From Mycolicibacterium austroafricanum (GTDB lineage: Bacteria; Actinomycetota; Actinomycetes; Mycobacteriales; Mycobacteriaceae): DNA of 64,000 nt. Below, in pieces: positions 15,247 to 22,427 of the stretch (position 1 is the first letter of the stretch; each line of letters opens with the position of its first letter). Made by a program: the position numbers and the translations under genes. Location: the NCBI RefSeq assembly GCF_000612725.1, contig NZ_HG964453.1, positions 207,010-271,009 of the forward strand, in the 5' to 3' direction. Below the pieces are notes generated by a model, which searched no databases, was not told the DNA's origin, and saw only the letters and a program-made list of their open reading frames with translations.

Positions 15247-15591
15247 ATGGCCGCCCAAGCCGCAACCGCGAAGCTGCCGCCGGAGTTCGCCGACCTCGAA
15301 GCGTTCTCCGACTGGTGTCTGGGCTCCGAACCGGAGCGCTACGCCAAGCGGCTGAGCAGTTCGATGCCCGAACTTCAGGCCTTCTACGACGCCATCACCG
15401 CGCGGGCCGAGGAGGCGATCGCCTACTGTGACAAATTCTCGCTCGACGATATGCCCGAGGACGTGCTCAACCTGATGCACATGCTCTATTCGATGATTCA
15501 GGCCTCGTTTCCGGTCGAGTGCTGGAAACAGCCCAAGGTTCCCGACACCGGCGCCACGTCGCTGGACTGCGACGCCGAACCCGTTCCGTGA
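15247..15591 (+). CDS. Small helical partner of Rieske oxygenase (copy 1)
   Basis: 114 residues, much shorter than the usual 160-180-residue beta subunit of ring-hydroxylating dioxygenases and predicted helical. I do not recognise a named family. The strongest segment, YCDKFSLDDMPEDVLNLMH then YSMIQASFPVE, recurs almost unchanged in the protein that follows the second Rieske gene (20579-20920). The repeated genomic pairing says it belongs to the oxygenase, perhaps as a structural subunit or electron-transfer adaptor, which is inference. ATG at 15247 lies two bases after the Rieske stop, and its stop overlaps the next start (GTGA). Confidence 0.85.
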   Translation: MAAQAATAKLPPEFADLEAFSDWCLGSEPERYAKRLSSSMPELQAFYDAITARAEEAIAYCDKFSLDDMPEDVLNLMHMLYSMIQASFPVECWKQPKVPDTGATSLDCDAEPVP

Positions 15592-16853
15592 CCGGCACCG
15601 TTCTGAAGGCCGCCCGGTGGGCGGATGTCGAGGCCGGAGTGGTTCGCGCTCCCGCCGTCATCGTCGTCGAGGGCAACCGCATCCAGGCGATCAACCCGGC
15701 CGGTGAACCGGCCGATTCGCCGACGGTCATCGATCTCGGTGATGTCACCCTGCTGCCCGGCTTGATGGACATGGAACTCAACCTGCTCATCGGCGGTCCG
15801 GGCGGTCCGGAGGGGCTGCCCAGCCCGATGCACGGCGTGCAGGACGACCCCGCCTACCGCACGCTGCGCGGGGCGGTCAACGCGCGTACCACCCTCGACG
15901 CCGGGTTCACCACCGTGCGGAACCTCGGACTGATGGTCAAAACCGGCGGCTATCTGCTCGACGTGGCGTTGCAGCGCGCCATCGAGCAAGGTTGGCATGT
16001 CGGGCCGAGGATCTATCCGGCCGGCCACGCGGTGACCCCGTACGGAGGGCATCTGGATCCCACGGTGTTCCAACGGCTCGCGCCCGGCATCATGCCGCTC
16101 TCGGTCGCCGAGGGCATCGCCAACGGCGTCGACGACGTCCGCGCGTGTGTGCGGTACCAGATCCGCCACGGCGCGAAGCTCATCAAGGTGTCCGCATCCG
16201 GCGGGGTGATGTCGCACAGCACCGCGCCCGGCGCGCAGCAGTACTCCGACGAGGAGTTCGCCGCCATCGCCGACGAGGCGCATCGGGCCGGTGTCAGGGT
16301 GGCCGCGCACGCGGTGGGGGACAGCGCGATTCGTGCGTGTATCCGCGCCGGCATCGACTGCATCGAGCACGGGTTCCTGGCTTCGGACGAGACCATCCAG
16401 ATGATGGCCGACCACGGCACCTTCCTCGTCTCGACCACCTATCTCACCGAGGCGATGGCGATCGACCGCATCGCACCGGAGCTGCGCAAGAAGGCCGAGG
16501 TGGTCTTCCCGCAGGCCCAGGCCATGCTGCCGAAGGCGATCGCGGCCGGCGTTCGGATCGCCTGCGGCACAGACGCTCCCGCGATTCCGCACGGCCAGAA
16601 CGCCAAGGAATTGCGCGCCCTGGTCTCCCGCGGCATGTCGCCGATGCAGGCGCTGCGAGCGGCGACGATGACCGCGGCGGAGCTCATCGAGGCCGACGAC
16701 GAACTCGGACGGCTCGCCCCCGGCTATCTCGCCGACATCATCGCCGTGGCGGGGGATCCGTCGAACGACATCGCGACGACACTCGACGTGCGGTTCGTGA
16801 TGAAGGACGGCGTGGTCCACAAGGGCGCTGAGGGCGGCGGTCGCGAGGGCTAA
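15588..16853 (+). CDS. Amidohydrolase-superfamily protein with altered metal site
   Basis: 421 residues from the GTG that overlaps the previous stop. The architecture is that of imidazolonepropionase/Xaa-Pro-dipeptidase-like amidohydrolases: a beta-sandwich N-terminus (GTVLKAARWADVEAG), DLGDVTLLPGLMDME, TTVRNLG, a KVSASGGVMSH segment (metal-bridging lysine position), RVAAHAVGDSAIRACI, CIEHGFL, ACGTDAPAIPHG and a C-terminal LGRLAPGYLADIIAVAGDP. The first signature, normally DxHxH, reads MDMELNL here, so two metal-binding histidines are missing while the later His, Lys and Asp positions remain. It may use one metal or a different reaction. Its location between a Rieske module and the MarR gene suggests hydrolysis of a lactone or amide intermediate. 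Confidence 0.85.
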   Translation: MTGTVLKAARWADVEAGVVRAPAVIVVEGNRIQAINPAGEPADSPTVIDLGDVTLLPGLMDMELNLLIGGPGGPEGLPSPMHGVQDDPAYRTLRGAVNARTTLDAGFTTVRNLGLMVKTGGYLLDVALQRAIEQGWHVGPRIYPAGHAVTPYGGHLDPTVFQRLAPGIMPLSVAEGIANGVDDVRACVRYQIRHGAKLIKVSASGGVMSHSTAPGAQQYSDEEFAAIADEAHRAGVRVAAHAVGDSAIRACIRAGIDCIEHGFLASDETIQMMADHGTFLVSTTYLTEAMAIDRIAPELRKKAEVVFPQAQAMLPKAIAAGVRIACGTDAPAIPHGQNAKELRALVSRGMSPMQALRAATMTAAELIEADDELGRLAPGYLADIIAVAGDPSNDIATTLDVRFVMKDGVVHKGAEGGGREG

Positions 16854-16862
16854 CGTCTAGGC

Positions 16863-17339
16863 ATGGACGCGCGTGACGTGACGGGCATCGAGCTCACCGA
16901 CAACATTCTGTGGCTGCTCAAGCAGGCCTTCTACTTCTCGCTGACCACTGTGAACGAGGCGATCAGCGAGCATGGGGTGAGCACCGCGCAGATCGGGGTA
17001 CTGCGTCAGCTGGCCAACGAGCCGGGCCTGTCGGGCGCGGAACTGGCTCGGCGGTTGCTGATCAGCCCGCAGGGCGTGCAACTGGCCCTGACCGCGCTCG
17101 AGCGTCAGGGACTGGTCGAGCGCAAGCAGAATCCGGCTCACGGCAGGATCCTGCAGGCCTTCCTGACCGACAAGGGGCGCAAGGTCGCTGCTGCGGTCCT
17201 GCACGATGCCATCGCCGCGCACGACAGGGTGTTCGGTGTGCTGTCGAAGGCTGAGCAGCAGACGTTGCGCGAGCTGCTCGGCCGGGTCGTGGAGCAGGGG
17301 ACCGGGCACGAGCTCTACACCGACCACGTCGACCCCTGA
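16863..17339 (+). CDS. MarR family transcriptional regulator
   Basis: 158 residues with the winged helix: STAQIGVLRQLANEPGLSGAELARRLLISPQGVQLAL, then ERQGLVERKQNPAHGRILQAFLTDKG (wing). MarR proteins are often repressors released by aromatic or phenolic ligands, which fits a gene between two Rieske oxygenase loci. The CAASTACTTG elements before the reductase (17414-17443) and before the first Rieske gene (13821) are good candidate sites. It starts nine bases after the amidohydrolase stop, so it is probably in that operon. A large hairpin follows its stop codon. Confidence 0.92.
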   Translation: MDARDVTGIELTDNILWLLKQAFYFSLTTVNEAISEHGVSTAQIGVLRQLANEPGLSGAELARRLLISPQGVQLALTALERQGLVERKQNPAHGRILQAFLTDKGRKVAAAVLHDAIAAHDRVFGVLSKAEQQTLRELLGRVVEQGTGHELYTDHVDP

Positions 17340-17340
17340 T

Positions 17341-17403
17341 CGCCGAAATTGCATTCCAGCAGGCGCTTTCACGAACTTTCGCTGCTGGAATGCAATTTCG
17401 GCG
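17341..17403 (+). terminator. Hairpin with two perfect 22-base arms after the MarR gene
   Basis: Arms 17341-17362 and 17382-17403 are exact reverse complements around a 19-base loop, starting one base after the MarR stop. The length and perfection exceed what a terminator needs. It may be a mobile or dispersed palindromic element used as terminator between the Rieske-1/MarR transcript and the reductase promoter. Confidence 0.75.
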
Positions 17404-17413
17404 GAAGTGGCGT

Positions 17414-17423
17414 CAACTACTTG
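17414..17423. promoter_or_regulatory. CAACTACTTG element at the reductase promoter
   Basis: Identical decamer to 13821-13830. It overlaps the putative -35 TTGAGA (17421-17426) of the reductase gene. Confidence 0.5.
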
Positions 17424-17450
17424 AGATTGATGACAAGTACTTGATACTCT
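17421..17450 (+). promoter_or_regulatory. Probable promoter of the reductase operon
   Basis: TTGAGA at 17421-17426 and TACTCT at 17445-17450 are 18 bases apart. The ATG follows at 17458 with no ribosome binding site in the seven bases between, so the mRNA is probably leaderless or nearly so. Confidence 0.4.
17434..17443. promoter_or_regulatory. Perfect palindrome CAAGTACTTG between -35 and -10
   Basis: A perfect 10-bp palindrome exactly 20 bp (two helical turns) from the CAACTACTTG element. The two sites on one face of the DNA across the promoter indicate cooperative repression by a dimeric regulator. Confidence 0.55.
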
Positions 17451-17457
17451 ATCGGGG

Positions 17458-18495
17458 ATGGCCGAGGAACTCACTGACCCTGCCGAAGGGTTCGCGCCGC
17501 TTCGCATCAAGCGGGTGGTCCGCGAGACCGCCGATGCGGTCTCGCTGGTGCTCGACGTGCCGGAGTACTGCTCGCACCGCTTCCAATACAAGGCCGGGCA
17601 GTTCCTGACCTTGCGGGTCAGCGTCGGAGGACGCGACCTGCGTCGCTGCTACTCGATGTCGTCGGCGCCGGTGGAAGACGAGTTGCGCATCACCGTCAAA
17701 CGGGATCCCGGCGGTGTGGTGTCCAACTGGATCAACGACACGGCGGCAGCGGGTGACGAACTCCACGCCGCGCCGCCGGAGGGCAGATTCACTCTGGCCG
17801 AAAGTGATTCGAGCCCAGGGGCATTGGTCGCGTTTGCGGGCGGGAGTGGGATCACCCCGATCATGTCCCTGGTGCGCACCGCGCTGGCCGGTACCGAGCG
17901 GGCCGTGAAACTGTTCTACGCCAACCGCGGCCGTGATTCGGTGATCTTCTCCGAGTCGCTGACGCGCCTGGCCGAGCAGCACACCGATCGGTTGACCGTT
18001 GAGCACCACTACGACGAGGACGCGGGCGTGGTCACCGCCTCGGCGGTAGAGTCGTTCGTCGCCCGGGCCGGCGACGCTGATTTCTACGTCTGCGGGCCCG
18101 CCCCCTTCATGGACACGGTGGAGAACACCCTCCTGGAGGTGGGTGTGTCGAAGCGCCGTCTGCATCTCGAGCGTTTCACCATGGCCGAGGTACCGGCCAT
18201 CCTCGACGGTGACGCGCAGGCATGCGAAGAAGTCCTGATCGAGCTGCAGCGTCAGAAGGTCACCGCGGCCTACCGGCAGGGTGACACCCTCCTGCAGACC
18301 GCCCGTCAACAGGGGCTCAAGGCGCCGTCGTCGTGCGAAACCGGCTCCTGCGGAACGTGTATGGCGCGGATCGTCGAGGGCAGTGCCCGGATGTTGAACA
18401 ACGAAGCACTGGAGCCGGACGAGGTGCAGGAGGGGTGGGTCGTCTCGTGCCAGGCACTGCCCACCAGTCGCAAGGTCCACATGATCTATGAGTAG
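17458..18495 (+). CDS. Oxygenase reductase: FAD/NAD(P)H domain plus C-terminal plant-type [2Fe-2S] ferredoxin
   Basis: 345 residues, the size and order of KshB, HmpA-like and phenylacetyl-CoA oxygenase reductases. FAD-binding barrel with LRRCYSMSSAP (R63, Y65, S66), NAD(P)H domain with FAGGSGITPIMSLVR and FYVCGPAPFMDTVE, and C-terminal ferredoxin with SSCETGSCGTCMARIVEG and a final cysteine in WVVSCQALP, giving the C-x4-C-x2-C...C cluster. It would pass electrons from NAD(P)H to the Rieske oxygenases; no other reductase gene of this type lies nearby, so it may serve both. It has its own promoter with two operator-like sites. The following SDR and Rieske-2 genes are downstream on the same strand. 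Confidence 0.95.
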   Translation: MAEELTDPAEGFAPLRIKRVVRETADAVSLVLDVPEYCSHRFQYKAGQFLTLRVSVGGRDLRRCYSMSSAPVEDELRITVKRDPGGVVSNWINDTAAAGDELHAAPPEGRFTLAESDSSPGALVAFAGGSGITPIMSLVRTALAGTERAVKLFYANRGRDSVIFSESLTRLAEQHTDRLTVEHHYDEDAGVVTASAVESFVARAGDADFYVCGPAPFMDTVENTLLEVGVSKRRLHLERFTMAEVPAILDGDAQACEEVLIELQRQKVTAAYRQGDTLLQTARQQGLKAPSSCETGSCGTCMARIVEGSARMLNNEALEPDEVQEGWVVSCQALPTSRKVHMIYE

Positions 18496-18527
18496 GAGCG
18501 TCAAACCGTGAGCATGAGGCGACACAG

Positions 18528-19274
18528 ATGATCCGCGTGGCGGTGGTGACGGGTGGCGCCTCCGGAATGGGCGAGGCCACCTGTCATGAACTCGGCAGGC
18601 GGGGATGCAAGATCGCCGTGCTTGATCTGGACGGCGAAGCGGCACAACGGGTTGCCGAGGACCTGCGGGCCGACGGGGTGTCAGCCCTCGGCGTCGCGGC
18701 CGACGTGACCGACCGCACGGCGGTCGAGGAGGCCTTCGCCAAGGTACGCACCGAACTCGGGCCGGTCCATATCCTGGTGACGAGCGCAGGGCTGGTTGAC
18801 TTCGCGCCATTCCTGGAGATCTCGCCGGATCGGTGGCAGCGGCTGATCGAGGTGAACCTCAACGGCACCTTCCACTGCGCGCAGGTGGCCATCCCGGACA
18901 TGCTTGCCGCCGGCTGGGGCCGCATCGTGATGATCTCGTCCTCCAGCGCCCAGCGCGGATCACCCGGTATGGCGCACTACGCCGCGTCCAAGGGTGCGCT
19001 CATCTCGTTCACGCGGTCGCTGGCCCGCGAGTACGGGCCGGCCGGCATCACGGTCAACAACGTTCCGCCGTCCGGCATCGAGACACCGATGCAGCACCAG
19101 TCCCAGGCGGCCGGCTTCCTGCCGCCCAACGAGCAGATGGCGGCCAGCATCCCGGTCGGCCACCTCGGTACCGGCGACGACATCGCCGCGGCGGTGGGTT
19201 TCCTGTGCTCGGAGGAGGCCGGTTTCATCACCGGTCAGACCCTGGGTGTCAACGGCGGGTCGGTGATGGCGTGA
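18528..19274 (+). CDS. SDR family oxidoreductase
   Basis: 248 residues, classical short-chain dehydrogenase. Seen: VVTGGASGMGEA cofactor loop, AVLDLDGEA acidic residue suggesting NAD(H) preference, NLNGTFHCAQ, the active-site serines in MISSSSAQRG, HYAASKGALISFTR with tyrosine and lysine, and the C-terminal ITGQTLGVNGGSVMA. It resembles the SDR at 46370-47071 in length and motifs (ISSSS, ITGQxLGVNGG). Likely oxidises a hydroxyl group made by, or precedes a diol formed by, the neighbouring Rieske enzymes. It begins 32 bp after the reductase stop and ends 36 bp before Rieske copy 2. Confidence 0.92.
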   Translation: MIRVAVVTGGASGMGEATCHELGRRGCKIAVLDLDGEAAQRVAEDLRADGVSALGVAADVTDRTAVEEAFAKVRTELGPVHILVTSAGLVDFAPFLEISPDRWQRLIEVNLNGTFHCAQVAIPDMLAAGWGRIVMISSSSAQRGSPGMAHYAASKGALISFTRSLAREYGPAGITVNNVPPSGIETPMQHQSQAAGFLPPNEQMAASIPVGHLGTGDDIAAAVGFLCSEEAGFITGQTLGVNGGSVMA

Positions 19275-19310
19275 CCGGGATGAAAAGCGAACTACCACAG
19301 GGAGGTTCAC

Positions 19311-20582
19311 ATGGCTAAGTGGCCCAAGCCCGTCGAGGGCAGTTGGACGCAGCACTATCCGGACCTCGGCACCGGACCGGTGTCGTTCCGGGACTCGACG
19401 TCGCCGGAGTTCTATGAGCTGGAGCGGGAAGCCATCTTCAAACGTGCCTGGCTCAACGTCGCGCGTGTCGAGGAGCTGCCCCGGGCGGGCAGTTACCTGA
19501 CCAAGGAGATCGAGGTCGCGAAGACGTCGGTCATCGTGGTCAAGGGTCGCGACGAACAGATCCGCGCGTTCCACAACATCTGTCGGCACCGCGGAAACAA
19601 GCTGGTGTGGAACGACTATCCGAACGAAGAGGTCAAGGGCACCTGCAGGCAGTTCACCTGCAAGTACCACGGCTGGCGGTACAACCTCACCGGCGATCTG
19701 ACGTTCGTCCAGCAGCCTGGTGAATTCTTCGGTCTCGACGAGAAGGACTACGGGCTGGCGCCCGTGCACTGTGATGTGTGGAACGGTTTCGTCTTCATCA
19801 ATTTCGATCGGGAGCCGCGTCAGACACTGCGGGAGTTCCTGGGGCCGATGATCACCGCGCTGGACGACTACCCGTTCGAGTCGATGACCGAGCGCTACGA
19901 CTTCGTCGCACACAACAACAGCAACTGGAAGATCTTCGCCGACGCGTTCCAGGAGTACTACCACGTACCGTCGCTGCATTCGCAGCAGGTGCCGTCCGCG
20001 GTCCGCCAGCCCAACGCGACGTTCGAATGCGGCCATTTCCAGATCGACGGGCCGCACAGGCTGGTCTCCACGGCCGGTACCCGTCGCTGGCTGCTGGCGC
20101 CGGAATACATGTATCCCGTCGAAAGGGTCACCCGCAGCGGGTTGGTCGGCCCCTGGCGGACACCGGAGACGCATCAGTCCGCCGGCCTGAACCCGGGCGG
20201 CATCGAACCGTGGGGCATCACCAACTTCCAGATCTTCCCGAACCTGGAAATTCTCATCTACCACGGCTGGTACCTTCTGTACCGCTACTGGCCCACGTCG
20301 CACAGCACGCACAAGTTCGAGGCGTACAACGCATTCCATCCCGCCCGCACCGTCCGGGAACGTATCGAGCACGAAGTCGCCTCGGTGGTTCTCAAAGAGT
20401 TCGCCCTGCAGGACGCGGGCATGCTCGGTGGCACCCAGGCGGCGCTCGAGTACGGCCTGGACGAACCGATAGTCGACGACTACCCACTCAACGACCAGGA
20501 GATCCTGGTTCGGCATCTGCACAAGACAGCCGTCGACTGGGTGGAGGAATATCAGAACGAGCGTCGACCGGTGGGGGTGTGA
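19311..20582 (+). CDS. Rieske non-heme iron oxygenase, alpha subunit (copy 2)
   Basis: 423 residues, alignable with copy 1 (13979-15244) without visible gaps through the first 220 residues. The Rieske ligands are C91/H93 and C117/H120, and the iron site is NWKIFADAFQEYYHVPSLH with N205, D211, H218 and H223. Differences cluster after residue 225, where substrate-contacting residues are expected (QQVPSAVRQPNATFECGHF versus NQSPTAYSKAAAEAGFEAP), so the two copies probably act on different but related substrates. ATG at 19311 follows GGGAGG. The stop overlaps the small partner gene. Confidence 0.95.
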   Translation: MAKWPKPVEGSWTQHYPDLGTGPVSFRDSTSPEFYELEREAIFKRAWLNVARVEELPRAGSYLTKEIEVAKTSVIVVKGRDEQIRAFHNICRHRGNKLVWNDYPNEEVKGTCRQFTCKYHGWRYNLTGDLTFVQQPGEFFGLDEKDYGLAPVHCDVWNGFVFINFDREPRQTLREFLGPMITALDDYPFESMTERYDFVAHNNSNWKIFADAFQEYYHVPSLHSQQVPSAVRQPNATFECGHFQIDGPHRLVSTAGTRRWLLAPEYMYPVERVTRSGLVGPWRTPETHQSAGLNPGGIEPWGITNFQIFPNLEILIYHGWYLLYRYWPTSHSTHKFEAYNAFHPARTVRERIEHEVASVVLKEFALQDAGMLGGTQAALEYGLDEPIVDDYPLNDQEILVRHLHKTAVDWVEEYQNERRPVGV

Positions 20583-20920
20583 CGGTGGCCGAACCGAAAC
20601 TGCCCGGTACGTTCGCCGAGTTCGAGCGGTTTGCCGAGAAGTGGTGCCTGGCAACGGAGCCCGACCGGTGGCAGATGCGCCTGTCGACCCCGATGGGGGA
20701 GATCCACGAGTTCTACGACGCGTTCACTCCGCGGTTCGAGGAAGCCATCGACTACTGCGACAAATTCCCTCTCGACGAACTGCCCGAGGACGTGCTGAAC
20801 CTGCTGCACCTGATCTATTCGATGATCATGGTCTCGATGGCCGTCGAGGTCTTCGGTACCCAGAAACCTGCCGACTCCGCCGACGCGGTCATCGACCGCG
20901 TCGGCGCGCCGGTGCCTTGA
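20579..20920 (+). CDS. Small helical partner of Rieske oxygenase (copy 2)
   Basis: 113 residues if the GTG overlapping the Rieske stop (GTGTGA, 20579) is used, 111 from the next GTG at 20585. It shares with copy 1 the core YCDKFPLDELPEDVLNLLH then YSMIMVSMAVE, and the same order EPxRxxxRLSxxMxExxxFYDA in the N-terminal half. The proline-rich C-terminal tails differ. As with copy 1, it is not a recognisable dioxygenase beta subunit. Translation is probably coupled to the oxygenase, implying fixed stoichiometry. Confidence 0.85.
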   Translation: MTVAEPKLPGTFAEFERFAEKWCLATEPDRWQMRLSTPMGEIHEFYDAFTPRFEEAIDYCDKFPLDELPEDVLNLLHLIYSMIMVSMAVEVFGTQKPADSADAVIDRVGAPVP

Positions 20921-20939
20921 CGGACAGGACGACACAACG

Positions 20940-21785
20940 ATGACACTTCTGACAATCAACAAACTGACCTCGTCGGTGGGCGCCGAGGTCACCGGTCTCG
21001 ACCCCGGACGGCTCGCCGGCGACGACGCGCTGGGCACGGCGGTCCTGGATGCCTTGGAAGACAACGGCGTACTGGTGTTTCCGGGTCTGCACCTGGAACC
21101 CGAGGTCCAGGTCGAGTTCTGCCGCCGCCTCGGCGAGATCGATTTCTCGTCGGACGGCCACCATCGCGTCGCGGGGATCTACCCCGTGACACTGGACAAG
21201 TCGAAGAACTCCTCCGCGGCCTATCTGCGCGCGACGTTCGACTGGCACATCGACGGGTGCACGCCCACCGGTGACGACTACCCGCAGATGGCCACCGTGC
21301 TGTCGGCCAAACAGGTCGCCGAATCCGGCGGAGAAACAGAATTCGCGAGTTCCTATGCGGCGTACGACGCCCTCACGGACGCCGAGAAGCAGCGGTTCGC
21401 CTCGTTGCGGGTGGTGCACTCGCTTGAGGCGTCGCAGCGCCGCGTGAACCCGGATCCGTCACCGGAGGAGCTGGCCCGGTGGCGGGCCCGGCCCACCCAC
21501 GAACACCCGCTGGTCTGGACCCACCGCACAGGGCGAAAGTCACTGGTGCTCGGGGCGTCCGCGGACTACATCGTCGGGATGGACCCAGAGGAGGGTCGCG
21601 CGCTGCTGAGCGAGCTGCTCGACCGCGCCACCACGGCCGACAAGGTGTACAGCCACCACTGGGCGGTCGGCGACACCGTCATCTGGGACAACCGCGGCGT
21701 TCTGCACCGCGCCGCTCGCTACGACGAGAACTCGCCGCGGGAGATGTTGCGCACCACGGTGCTCGGCGACGAGCCGATCCAGTAA
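20940..21785 (+). CDS. TauD/TfdA family Fe(II)/2-oxoglutarate-dependent dioxygenase
   Basis: 281 residues, normal length. The iron triad is visible: H and D in FDWHIDGCTP and the distal H in VLHRAARYDEN. The 2-oxoglutarate-binding arginine lies in PREMLRTTVLGD. Family members hydroxylate unactivated carbons in sulfonates, phenoxyacids, carnitine precursors and related acids; this substrate is unknown. It starts 19 bp after the small Rieske partner and continues the same plus-strand operon, adding a third oxygen-activating enzyme to the gene run. Confidence 0.92.
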   Translation: MTLLTINKLTSSVGAEVTGLDPGRLAGDDALGTAVLDALEDNGVLVFPGLHLEPEVQVEFCRRLGEIDFSSDGHHRVAGIYPVTLDKSKNSSAAYLRATFDWHIDGCTPTGDDYPQMATVLSAKQVAESGGETEFASSYAAYDALTDAEKQRFASLRVVHSLEASQRRVNPDPSPEELARWRARPTHEHPLVWTHRTGRKSLVLGASADYIVGMDPEEGRALLSELLDRATTADKVYSHHWAVGDTVIWDNRGVLHRAARYDENSPREMLRTTVLGDEPIQ

Positions 21786-21791
21786 CCGACG

Positions 21792-22328
21792 GTGACCGGT
21801 CCGCGGTTGTCGCCGCTACCCACCGAGGAGTGGGACGACGAGGTGCTCGACGCGCTCGCCCCGCTGCTGCCCCCGAGTCGCAGCAATCCCCGCGACGCGG
21901 GCAACGTCCTGGCCACGCTCGTCCGTCATCCCGCCCTGACCCGCGCCTACCTGCACTTCAACGCGCATCTGCTGCTCGCGTCGACGTTGTCGCCCAGGAT
22001 CCGGGAGGTGGCGCTGTTGCGGGCCGTGCACGTGCGCCGGTCGGATTACCTGTGGGAGCACCATATTCCGATCGCTCAGCGGGCCGGCATCACGCCCGAC
22101 GAGATCGACGCCATCCGGCAGGGGCGGCCCGCCGACGAGATCGACCGCCTCGTGGTGGGGGCCGTCGACGAGTTGGACGCCGCCAACACGGTCAGCGACG
22201 CGACCTGGTCGGCCCTACGTGACCACTTCGACGAGCGTCAGGTGCTGGACCTGATCTTCACCGTGGGCTGCTACCAACTCCTGGGTGCGGCCGTGAACAC
22301 GCTGGGTGTGCAACCGGAACCACACTGA
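21792..22328 (+). CDS. Carboxymuconolactone decarboxylase/AhpD-like protein
   Basis: 178 residues from the GTG six bases after the dioxygenase stop. The helical CMD fold is indicated by HPALTRAYLHFNAHLL, LSPRIREVALLRAVHV, YLWEHHIPIAQRAGIT and VLDLIFTVGCYQLLGAAVN. The CxxC pair of AhpD peroxidase partners is absent, with only a single cysteine in the last helix. It is therefore more like the large non-redox CMD group in mycobacterial catabolic operons, whose roles range from decarboxylation to unknown. Last gene of the Rieske-2 operon. Confidence 0.88.
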   Translation: MTGPRLSPLPTEEWDDEVLDALAPLLPPSRSNPRDAGNVLATLVRHPALTRAYLHFNAHLLLASTLSPRIREVALLRAVHVRRSDYLWEHHIPIAQRAGITPDEIDAIRQGRPADEIDRLVVGAVDELDAANTVSDATWSALRDHFDERQVLDLIFTVGCYQLLGAAVNTLGVQPEPH

Positions 22329-22382
22329 GCCCGCTCCTCGTTGACGCCGGGCAGCGGGTATGAAAACCTGATACGCAATAAT

Positions 22383-22397
22383 GAGAATCGCGTTCTC
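22383..22397. promoter_or_regulatory. Palindrome GAGAAT-CGC-GTTCTC before the P450 gene
   Basis: Site of the recurrent 15-bp motif GAGAAYnnnRTTCTC, 31 bases upstream of the P450 start. Five of six arm pairs match. It lies just downstream of an AATAAT (22377-22382) that could be a -10 element. Confidence 0.6.
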
Positions 22398-22427
22398 CCA
22401 GCCTGAGACCGCTGGAACGGAGTGAGC

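Noticed and set aside
18960..20654. Long minus-strand open frame opposite the SDR and second Rieske gene
   Set aside because: Same reason; the Rieske and iron ligands on the plus strand are decisive.
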